From NCBI RefSeq assembly GCF_964340395.1, contig NC_135560.1, positions 2,041,501-2,105,500 of the forward strand: DNA of 64,000 nucleotides. Direction: 5' to 3'. The translations under genes were made by a program, and so were the position numbers. The notes under the pieces were generated by a model. The model was not told the DNA's origin. It searched no databases and saw only the letters and a program-made list of their open reading frames with translations. This DNA comes from Glandiceps talaboti (Eukaryota; Hemichordata; Enteropneusta; Spengelidae). Below, piece after piece: positions 26,201-38,200 of the stretch (within the stretch, counting starts at the first letter, position 1; each line of letters starts with the position of its first letter).

Positions 26201-29200
26201 GGCAAATACTACCACCTTGCCCATCTGATTTTGGCGCCGATACTACCGACTTATGGACATTTTTTACCAATTTAGAGAATAAATTTGGTGATAATTTTTT
26301 GCTGTCTTGTCAAATACTGAATTATATTTACAGAAGCTCACTTTTCAGATGGTCTTGAGGCAATGACTTTAAATATTTTAGTATACTTTCAATGCCAGTG
26401 GGGATGGATTGTAGCGTCATAAATGGATTATTGAGCCGTTACTTATTTTTATTCAAATTTAATACGACTGAAAATAACATTTTCTGCCAAATTTTCGCCA
26501 ATTTTGAACATTGAACCAGTATACAGAAGTTTTGTAGGAACATAAATGTTGGTATTTTGAATTTTGTTTGTGACATAAATATTTTGTTTATTTGTGATGT
26601 CAATAAATTAGACAACCTATGTTTGTTTTATTAATATTTTATTACTTTAATCCGTATTTCGGTTGTGTGTGTGATATTTGAAGGTATGGATTTGCACTGA
26701 CTTCCCATGATTCAGACCACTTGTTAAGGTAGCAGTAAAGGCTATTTTTCTCCAATTTCTTTGTTGTGTAAAAAAATCATAAAAAATGTCAGAATAAAGA
26801 TATTGCAACCAAACTCGCAGCAAACATCCTTCTTGATATGATTGTTTTAGGAGTATTATTATTTTGCGTTTCTTTATGATTAGTGAAATATGACACCAGT
26901 AAATATGAAAAATAAATATTTTTTAATATTTTCATTTCGATCTTGGAAACTACATGATCTTTTAATCATTTCTTTGCATTTATATATTCCTTATAAAATT
27001 TTCTAACTTCTCTCGATGGTTTTTGTCGATATCTATCATCGTTTTTGTTAATGAATTTTTAAAACTGTAAATTTCGGTAAAAATGAGTGCTACTTTGGCG
27101 ACACCTTGTTGTCGAAGTATACCTGCTACGTCGAAAAACAACCGAGAGAAATTTTTTATAATCACGTTTTATCGACCGAAAAGGTTTCATTCCATTGCCA
27201 TGAGCAACAACGTAGATCGAAAGCTTTGAAAAAGAGATACAAAGGGTGAAAAATGACGTTTTTCGTGTATTTTTAGCATTTTTTACAGTACCTCTTTTGC
27301 TCTAATTCGCTGGTGTGTTTGGCATTCTGACATGTTAAGACCCTCTAGTAAACATAAAGATTATCAATATGGCGAGTTCTTTAGTAACGTATACCACATG
27401 CTATGCTTACACTAAATGCTCAAAGAAATCGTTATTTTACCGAGATTCGCCATTCAATATCAAAATGGTTTGCTCAGTAAGTAAGATATAGAAGGTAAGA
27501 ACAAGCGTGAAGGCTCTGTCTGAGTTTTAGCATCTGAGAAAAATAAGAAAAACTCATCGAGGACTGATACCTCCGTCAGAGAGCTACATGCAACACCATG
27601 TACCAACAACAAGCTCTGGAACTTGAAGCGAAAGAGAAACTCTAAACACCCAGTATGTGTGACATCAAACTCAGTTCAATACACATAGTAAAAGCATGAT
27701 TTTGATTCGACAGTTTTGTACGAATAAACATGTCTTCTGTCAAATTAGTTAGTTTTTGGTAATCGCGTACTTGTACAGTGCAAGGTCACCGGAAGTACCG
27801 TACTTTGAGTGACTCCCGTACATGTAGTTTTGACTTCCAATTGTGAATTTAGTTTAGACATTCATTTCACTCAGAATAACACGATAAAAACGTCTTGAAT
27901 TGTTCACGATAGTTAAAATAATATTGATATCGCAGACGTCATTGACAAACAAATTTGTCGCTAGATAAAAACTAGACTTGATTGGTATATCGTTACCACG
28001 TAGCAGTAGAGTACACTCGACTTCGGAGCAAGTCGCTGTACCCGAAGGCCGGTCCAATCGGGGAGGAGTACACGTGGAAGCACATGTCATGTGATTGTAT
28101 GTTGGCGAGTCTATGCCAATTGTTTTTGGTAAATACAGATGGCTTTCGTAAATAGGACAAGTTTGATATTCATCATAAAAAGCTTTAGCTGTTCATACAT
28201 TCAAGGGGTGTGGATAGAAAATCATTGAAAGATCTTGAACACAAGAAATCGCGTACTTGTACAGTGCAAGGTCACCGGATGTACCGTACTTTGTTGACTC
28301 TCGTACATGTAGTTTTGACTTGCAATTGTGAATTTAGTTTGCAGTCAATACGGCGTATTCCGGTTATCGAACTTCCGGTTGTTTCGCAGGAAAGTATCGC
28401 GAGAGGGCGCACCATATCTGACAAAGTGAGGGCCAGAATTTTCGTCATGACATCTAATAGTATGGCGATGTATGAAGCTGTCAACAAAATGGGCGTAAAA
28501 GAACTCCGTGCATTCATAAAAGAGTGGAAAATTACTACTTCTAAATCTACTAGATATCGCCAGAAATGCTGTCAACTTGGTCTTGAAACACTAGAAAATG
28601 ATAATTTTCTGAGAGAACGGAAGAGGAGACGAATAGTGGATGTCAAGCATCAAAAGATAGAACTAATCGACAGCGGAAACATTGAAAGTTGGACGGAGGA
28701 CCTTCGAAATATACCTGATGTAGACATGATAAACATATTTCTTTACCTTACTGGTGTCTGTTGCTGGACAAAAGAACGATTAGAAAATTACAAATCTGAC
28801 AACAGCTTCCAATCTGATTAAAATCCGATGTAGATGTTGGCTGATCGTTCATTGCTATTTTACCTTCGTTATTTTGCCTGAATTGACCTTCTTGGTACAT
28901 GTTTACATTTTTTAGCCTGCCTGATCGCCTCCTCTACGATCAGGCTAAAAAATGTAAACATGTACCAAGAAAAATAATATCAGGCAAAATAACGAAGGTA
29001 AAATAGCAATGAACGATTAGCCGACATCTACATCGGATTTTAATCAGATTGAACAGCTTCCAGCTACAGTCATTGCAATATTGAGAGTTCGGTCGACAAT
29101 TACCAAGCCACATGTTTATATTGTAACTGATGTCGCCGCATACGTAGGCCTTTCTTGTTTATTAGAACAGTGGTGTAGCACCACGGGTGAAATCATAAAA

Positions 29201-32200
29201 CTTTGTCCGGAAAAAAACATTTCATGTACTGGTTATAAGTTGGCATAAACATATGTGTATTGATATACTCAACTTTAATATCACACTTTGGTTAGCTTGC
29301 TATTCTTCATTCAGGACCATCAGTGTATAAAAAAACCCATTGAAGTCGGCAACGAATCATAAATATTGTTATTGTGATTGATGTAGCACACCGCCCACCC
29401 CTTCAATGAATCGGCCTTCCATGTAACGTTTACGTGGTTCACTCATCATACCGTGTCTTATACCGATCTGATTAAAATCCGATGTAGATGTCGGCTAATC
29501 GTTCATTGCTATTTTACCTTCGTTATTTTGCCTGAATTGACCTTCGTGGTACATGTTTACGTTTTTGTCCTGATCGGTAGAGGAGGCGATCAAACATGTA
29601 CCACGCAGGTCAATTCAGGCACAATAACGAAAGTAAAATAGCAATGAACGATTAGCCGACATCTACATCGGATTTTAATCAGATTGGTTTTATACAAGCT
29701 GCAATAACTGTAGCGTATATTGTGATTTTGAAGGTTCTTTCCTCTGTTTTTGTACCTTTTTCCGTTCCGATGTTTGACTGGAAGCAATCACTACAATTTC
29801 TCCAACGGTAACGCAAATGGACGAGGTCACACTGAAAACGTGAGTGAGATGTCAGTGTACTACCCGTTTCAAAATGTTGCTACTTTTGGGTTTTCCTCAC
29901 GTTCGAATTGCAGAGCTAAAACTTACGCGAAATATTAGGAGAACGAGAGGTTAATTTGCTATTTCGTTATTTGATGGGCGATAATGCAATATTATAGCGT
30001 AAAGTTACGGGGAATGACAGACAATCTTTAGTCAGTGGTTACGATGCCTATAGACTCTATGCTTTGCAACAATGCTCTACAATTCTGGCCCTCACTTCCG
30101 GTTCTAAAACAGTGCCCCTAGTGGCCAAACAATCATATCTTTTATCTTTTCGGGGCTTTTTCGATAACCGGAATACGGCGTATTTACCTAATACTGTGTC
30201 CCACATGATGAAATATTTTGCCATCCGTTAAAAACAATTCTCGCTTTTTCAAATTTGTGTTACGATCAAAGCAACCAAAATATGAATAATTGAATGTGTA
30301 AACATGTAACCTTTGGACTTCAAGCTTTGGGCTAGTATAGTAGTAATTGTGCAACGTGACACGTTAGTATTATGCAGCGAGTAGGTTTTTCTTTTTATAT
30401 CCGATGACGGTTTCATTTGCAAATTGTTTTAAAGTGGTGTTTCGAAATGCTGTCAGATTATTATTACAGTTTACACCATCATTTGAAGGTCTTCAGACTT
30501 AACATATAGGTGTGGGCGTATTCCCCCTAGCTACACAGAAAACTTTCCAATGTTGGGATATTTAATTCGTGTGTAGTGCCTCTAACTATGAATGGATTTT
30601 TTTTTTGCGTGTGAAAAATAGTTTCTAGTGACTGCTTCAAGTTTTTTATGAAGTTTTTATATGCAAATTCAACTGACGTCCTGGCCTTTACCGCTACCTT
30701 AATAGCTATAAAATTTACCACTGACTTCCCATGATTTAGACCACTTGTTAATAGCTATAAAATTTACCACTGACTTCCCATGAGTTAGTCCACTTGTTAA
30801 TAGCTATAAAATTTACCAATGACTTCCCATGATTTAGTCTTTTCACTTCAGTACACATTGTACATGACTCAATTTTCTCCTCTTGCCATTTGATGACTTA
30901 AAAAATTCAGTGGTTGGGACATGTCCATCTTCCAGTAAATATTGGGATATTCACAAACAAGAGTTTGCTGATCTTTCAAACATTGTGTGTGATTTTGGTT
31001 TGATTTGTTCTCTCATCTTGATTTGCTTCTGTCTGTCCCTTGTGACTTAAGTAAACATTGTTTGGTGGTGTTGGGGGCTGGGGGGGGAGACGACACAAAC
31101 ATGCACATGTGATTGGATGACTTTTGCATTTTCTGAGCAATGATGGACAGAAAGAGAGGAAAATCATAATAAGAGATAAGATCAAACCAAACAGAAAATA
31201 TTCAGGATTTCCTCTTACCTCATAGTAACCCCTACTAAAGTAGTGATCTCGGAAACTGAAAATAGAAAAAAAATAGCAAATTTCACATTTTGACACTTAT
31301 AACTAAATGGTTTTCAGTCAAATCACACATTACAGATTTTGACTTTAATACAAAAGACTAAAACTCAAAACTTGCACAAAAAAATCTCTACAATTGCAAA
31401 TACAAGTCACAAAACACAAGATGTAATATAGATTTGGCAAGTGGGGTAATAAGCTGTTGAATTTTTGCAATATATTATAGAAAGTTTATGACAAAAATGT
31501 ACTATTGATAAACATATTTAGATAAAGAATTGAGTCTATTAATTATTTAAACAGTTCACAGATTCAATGTACAAAGTTTGCCAAAACTACAAGTAGTTCA
31601 CCAACTTAATGTACAAAGTTTGGTGTTACGTGTTGTATAAAGTCGATGCATGACACAATGATCAACTTACCACTGAGTAACAATTATTAACTTACCACTG
31701 AGTAACAATTATCAACTTACCACTGAGTAACAATTATCAACTTACCACTGAATAACAATTATCAACTTACCACTGAATAACAATTATCAACTTACCACTG
31801 AATAACAATTATCAACTTACCACTGAGTAACAACAGATCGTATTTTCATTATCTTGGAAAGCTATCAAATAAATCATATAGTAAATATACATTTAGTTCT
31901 ACAACTTCTAAGTAATGTTGCGACAATTCCAAGAAATACAGTATTGTCAATAAAATGTCTATACTAACATGTGGGCAGAGTTTCTAGTTTGAGTTACTGT
32001 CAATTAAATGTATATCATAATAATATACTGGTTTATGGTCCATGTTAAACACTATTGGACTGTAAGATCATGGTTCTCAATATTCTTTATATAATCTTAT
32101 ACAAAGTTAGTTCTTCAATATTTTCATTGTAGTCGTCAACAGAATGGAATGGAATTTTGGGAAAAAACGATATTTGCATTCAGAATGTTTTATAACTTAT

Positions 32201-35200
32201 TGTTGTCTTAGATATGAACATAAATAGAAGACTCACTGTTTCCCCTCTTATCATCATGTGTCTCTGATCCAACTGAACATCAACATGAGATTCCTGTAAG
32301 ATAATGACAGACCTAAGTACAAACGGTATAATTCCAATGTTAACATCAAAATACAGACACCAGTTGCCTTTCTCGTTTCATGAGGAAAGAATGAATTTTG
32401 ATTCTGAGCTTTTCTTTTTTGGCTTCTTTCTTTCTATTTTTACAAAAAGTGGGCAATGGTGTCCGTAGACAGATAGCTGAACAGAAAGTGGTGTCCGTAG
32501 ACAGATAGCTGAACAGAAAGTGGTGTCTATAGACGCACAACAGAACATAAAGTGGTGTCTATAGACACACAGCTGAACATAAAGTGGTGTCTGTAGACAC
32601 ACAGCTGAACATAAAGTGGTGTCTGTAGACAACATAAAGTGGTGTCTGTAGACACATAACTGAACATAAAGTGGTGTCTGTAGACAGAACATAAAGTGGT
32701 GTCTGTAGACACATAGCTGAACATAAAGTGGTGTCTGTAGACACATAACTGAACATAAAGTGGTGTCTGTAGACAGAACATAAAGTGGTGTCTGTAGACA
32801 CATAGCTGAACATAAAGTGGTGTCTGTAGACACATAACTGAACATAAAGTGGTGTCTGTAGACAGAACATAAAGTGGTGTCTGTAGACACATAACTGAAC
32901 ATAAAGTGGGGTCTGTAGACACATAACTGAACATAAAGTGGTGTCTATAGACACACAGCTGATATATTAAATTGAATGCACTGATCTAGGCACTTGGCAC
33001 TTACCTAAAACCCATATAGGGTGTCACATGGAAATCATACTGGACAATTATATTGGGTGAACCTATGAGGGTACAGAGAATTTGTTTGATACTTTCCAAG
33101 TAGGACAACCCTATTGGTATCGAATACATCACCCAATGCAATGGTTGCTTGGTTGCCATCCGACAGAGCAACACTATTAGCCCTATAGGTATACCGATAG
33201 TTCTATTGTGGTACCTTGATGTGGTGAATTAGGGCAACACTATTAGCCCTATAGGGTATATATCTATTGTGGTACCTTGGTGTGGTGAATTAGGTTCAAC
33301 ATATTGGTGTCTTGTTGTTAGAACTATGTGGTAACAGTTTTGGTGCATCAAGTAACTTAGCAAAGGTATAAATCTCACCTCATTCAAAACATTGTCTATA
33401 CCACCAGCTGGAGCAGCAGATACAAGTTCCCAATAGTCCACTACTAACTCATGGCCACCTGGTGCCTAGAATGACAAACATAACCAACACCTTGGTAAAA
33501 TAATCATTTAGGCAAAATTAATCAGAATCAGAATCAATATGTTGAAGGAACCAATACTGATAAATAATCAACGGAAGAGGAGGGCGAAACAATTCGTCAC
33601 CCTGCATGGATGCATCCACTGATCTAGCTGTGAACAAATTATTGTTAAAGGTGATTCAAAATGCTCACATTCACTATTGGTATTTTGCTAGACGACATGT
33701 TTGTGAAATGTATACTGGTTTTAAAACTTTAAAAAAGCGTCTGCAAACACCTTAAAATGACCTTTTTTCAGTCAGTTACCTTCGGATTTACTTCAAGAGT
33801 TTTCGGGTATTTCCGGTCACACCTAGACCACAGGATTTTATGACGTCATAAGGAGACATGGTTAGCACGTAGCCTATGACGAGCGTAGTCAACAGGTGAA
33901 TAAAACTCAACAGCATTGTGAAAAAATACATTCTACATGTCTTATTAACCAACATTTACTGATATTTACTCACACTTCCTGACTAATTGTCAGTGTCTGT
34001 GGGTATAAATGCTAAAATATTATGTCCCCATATTATGGCAAAATAAATCAAAATGGCTAGACTAGATATACATAAACACAAAACAAAGCAATGGTGCACT
34101 GATAACAACAGTATTCATGAAGTAGACAATAGACACATCGTTGTCAGCAAGGTGAGTGGTATTATTTTTGTTCTGAATGATTATTATCACTTTTCCTCAA
34201 ATAACAGAAATGAAAGAAAAAAAAATAGCTGAGTGCCTTTACTGAAAGAAAATAAGAAAGAAATGTGAAAAAATAAACAACAAAAAAACGTTTATACTCT
34301 TCTATGATTAAAGTTGATATATTATACATGTGTGTTGTCTGTTTTGTTATGGACAGTACAACCTAAAACTAAATCAGTAGTCTACTTGCCGCCCACACTT
34401 GTTGGTACTTACCACAACAGTAAGGATCAAAAAACAGTCAAAGTTCATATTTTTTGATTGGTCTCTTTTGCTTTTTATGACTGACCAACTGAACTTTGGA
34501 CCTTACAGCTGGCGATTTTAGATAAGCGACAAGAGCAATGTGAAATTCTAGACTTTGCTACAATTCATTCAACTGAAGCATGTTTTCGATGCATCATAAA
34601 TCACAGCACTGCATCACTTTTGAGTATATCAATGGGTATTAAAAAATGTCATCACAAGAATGTCTACAATGTCTACATGTATGTGCAAAATTTGTTTGTT
34701 GATAAATTCTCAGTTTCTTAAAGTTGATACACCAAGTTCAATAATTCTTTCCTATTTCATACCATCGTCACACTTTTTGGCCTGACACTACATGACATGG
34801 ATAGTTTGGGAAAAGGTGTTAGCTACAGTGTAGCTGTCATCAACACCTGTGGCACTACAATTGGCAGAGTGCTCACTTACTCGTTTTATATTATTTGGTA
34901 CAGCCCAAACATAAAATAGCACACAACTGTACAGTTTTTAAAATGTTTACCCACACGCTGATCCATGCTAGGTATAGGTATTCATTTGCTGAATGACTGT
35001 GCAGTTACCTATCCAACTCTGTTGTTATCTTTGCAATATATGCGATCATTTGGCTGTTGCTATGGGAGTGGTCATATTGCTAGACATATCTGCATACATT
35101 TTTTGAATGTTCATTCCCTTGTCTATGAACCCCTGATGTTATCTTTGCAATATACAGGATCATTTGGCTGTTGTTATGGGCGTAGTCTTGATGCTAGGTA

Positions 35201-38200
35201 TATTGCATACATTTTTAAAATGTTTATTTATTTTTCTATTAATCCCTGTTGTTATCTTTGCAATATACATGATCATTTGGCTGTTGCTATGGGTGTGGTC
35301 TTTGTTGCTAGGTATATTTGCATACACTTGTTTCTTCACTTGTCTAAGAATCCACGTTATCTTTGTGAAATACACCACTATTTGGCTGTTGCTATAGGTG
35401 TGGTCATAGTTGCTAGGAATATGTGCACACATTTTTCTGATGTTTACTCACATATCAAATGATGTTATTCTAAAAAAACATACAGGCATTTGGTTGTTGC
35501 TAAGGGCATGGTCATGGTTGCTAGGGCCAATTTATTGAAAATGTATCAAACAAAATCTGCAGAATAACAATTCTAGAAACATCTCACCAAATTTCAGTCA
35601 CATTGAAGTACTTTTTGAGATATAGATTTTGACCCAAATTCATTGTTAACACCTAATTTGCATATCATTGATAAGATCAAAATGTTTTGAACAGAATCTG
35701 CACAATAATGTGACCTCTAGAAACATCTCACCAAATTTCAGTTGCATTGATGAAGTACTTTTTGAGATATAGATTTTGACCAAAATTCACATTCTTAACA
35801 CCTAATTTGCATATCACTGATGAGATCATTCTATGCTTAATCTTTCTTCATCTATACACTCCCACCTGCATCCCCATTAAATTTCAGCCCAATCTACTCA
35901 GTAGGTTTGGAATAAAGATTTTTGACTAAAAAGACACATTTTTAGCTGTAATTTGCATATTACTGATGGGATCATCATACTGTGAACCGGGTAATTATTC
36001 GCGCATTTTTAATTTCGCGCAATTTCGCGCTCGACCGTGACCGCGAAATTAAAACTGCGCGGATGTACTTGTGTGCGCCCCCATGCGGCAAGTATTTAAC
36101 TTCTTTCTTTTTTGTTACAATCACTCCGTATACAACCACACACGGTACACGCAAACACACTGACACACGAGTTTTCAGACAACACCCAATAAAGTATTTG
36201 CAACGAAGTTTTACAAAGAATTATGAATCTTTATTTCCAATTTTGCATAGAATCCCAGAGGAGTACTGCTGATAAGACCCTCGCTTCCGTTTTGTAGAAC
36301 CGTTGTTTGTTTTGATGAAGCACGCATCGATGTTTTCGTTGACCTCGACATGTAGATAATTGACTTTAGCTTTCCCATCGGCATGCAAGGGTAAACAATG
36401 CCTTCTGTAAACATGCTATACCAAATCATATACTGTTGTCCTCGCTTGGTACATGTAATTCCGACATCTTTGCTACCTCTGATTTGCAAAAAGATGACTT
36501 CAATTCTGGACGACACATTATGTGACTGTACAAACACGTGTGTGGTGTACGTTCCTTAGTTTGCTGTCAGTATACGTAAGTTAACAGTATCTCTCTTCCC
36601 ATCGCTCATTCCATTTTGGCTGTGTGTTGTGTCGGCATTGATAACACTAATGTACGTGTATCTAAGTAATAAATGCTATTTCTTGCCAATTATTTTGTAA
36701 TAGACTAAACATTCCATAATCAAAAATACACACCACTCGGTTTCATTTCACCAACATTAAGATGTAACATTTCAAAATTCAAAGACCAACCCTACGGAGA
36801 AATGGTATGTGCTATGGTGCGTCTTGTACAATCTTATCTAATGTTATCAGCAATAAAGGAAGTCACGTTGACAGCATGAACAGTCCTAGAACACCGTGGG
36901 AGTTTATTTTAGAACATGACAGATATAAACAAAGTCATAAAGCTTTCCGTCAACCGACATCAGAGGCACCGGCTGTTGTTTTGTGTCACTTATCTTGTTG
37001 TCTTTACCTAAATTGTCTCTGCTTGAAGCTCACTTCATGCAAGCAACCGCAACGCTCTATATTCCATAGTTGTATTTTTGTTTGCATGGTTGTTCATGCC
37101 ATTTTATTGATACAAGAATCATATACAGTATTGTAAGTAACGTGTAGCAATCGGATCATTCTCTGTGACTTCGGATACTGAGTATCAAAATGTAACCAAC
37201 GTGACCTTTTGAACTTCATTCCAAAAAGACGCAAAACAGAGACACTGACGTGATTTGATTAGTGTTTCACCAAACGTGTGACTGTACCATATTGACGCAT
37301 GTGTGTTGACGGCTCCTGCTTTGAGGCTGTGAGCTACCCAACTTTCGTATTGTGTGATCTGGTAACTTGTTTAGTACATAATTGAACAAATTAACACCTA
37401 CATTTGTCACAAGTCAACGTGTCACAGTATCTTCGCAGTTGGAAACAATAGAGCACTGCAACTGACGGATGCCGACAGAGCAATACTGCCCATCAATCAG
37501 TGTCAAATTTCATTGTTCTCAGCTCAACGTATTGTTTATGTTCACACAAAAAATCCACTGACGGCCTTGCGCGAAAATTAAACTGCGCGTAATCACCGTG
37601 ATCTCCCAAAGCGCGAAAATAAGACTGCGCAATAATTTTCCGGTTCACAGTATCATGTGCAAAGCAATGGTAAGATCATTTTGTTTTGAAATATTTCCGT
37701 AGACATCATTAGAAAAGTCCCACACCAAATACCAAAGCAATCAGTCTGGCAGTTTTTGAGCTTAAGTCATGTGTACACACATGCACACACGCACATATGC
37801 ATGCACGCATGCACATACGCATGTACATATATATGTGCGTGCGCGCGCGTGCACACACACACACACAGACGACACCGCACCATGCCTATAGCACTAATGA
37901 ACTTTATCAGTTCAGTTGTGCTAAAAAAAACAATAAATGGGTGCTGAATAATTACTGGAAAGAGGTTGAACACAGTCAGAGTCTCTCACTGGTTGATAAA
38001 TTTACTCTGGTTATGTCAATAGTCAATGAGGAATTTGTGATCTCTTATTGCCCATAGTGACAAATATTTTGATTGGTTGACAAAGGTGTGCTGCTATTCA
38101 ATCATTCATTTTTACTTTAGGACATTTTTCACTTACAGATTTTCCCTCAGGAACTTCATGAAGCTGTCCAACCACCATGACTGTACTTTCTGTAGATAGT

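Larger units (their letters stand above)
26728..30698. mobile_element. TTAA-flanked DNA transposon, 3.97 kb (Kolobok- or piggyBac-type)
   Basis: Ends are inverted copies of GGTAGC(A/G)GTAAAGGC, each abutting TTAA (26724-26727 and 30699-30702). The flanks are parts of one minisatellite, so the empty site can be read from the neighbouring units. Inside are an ORF (28449-28821), a 90-bp direct repeat, two MITEs and an inverted copy (about 30080-30185) of the segment at 28346-28450. TTAA duplication plus a GG start suggests Kolobok; no transposase with a recognisable DDE core is visible, so the superfamily is open. It lies in NARS1 intron 12, unoriented. Confidence 0.75.
26690..30850. repeat. 49-bp minisatellite split by a transposon
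   Basis: Units contain CTGACTTCCCATGATTTAGA, CCACTTGTTAATAGC and TATAAAATTTACCA. One partial copy (26690-26727) lies left of the TTAA element and about three copies (30699-30850) lie right of it. The transposon entered the TTAA present in each unit. Confidence 0.8.

Noticed and set aside
28272-28575. Minus-strand frames opposite the transposon ORF
   Set aside because: They are shadows of the plus-strand frame and of the inverted segment.
32346-32954. Minus-strand frames rich in TDTTLCS and YRHHFM
   Set aside because: Products of the 32/23-bp minisatellite in intron 9.
34965-35462. 165-codon plus-strand frame
   Set aside because: It runs through divergent 110-120 bp core repeats and repeats the same peptide with frame noise; no start or domain.
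36211-37136. Two open frames of about 108 codons inside the inverted-repeat element
   Set aside because: No recognisable transposase motif, no codon pattern I trust; kept only as a note in the element entry.
37756-38057. Frames around 37.8 kb with [11 protein letters not shown]
   Set aside because: They arise from the CA/GCATGCAC microsatellite at the end of a core-repeat element.
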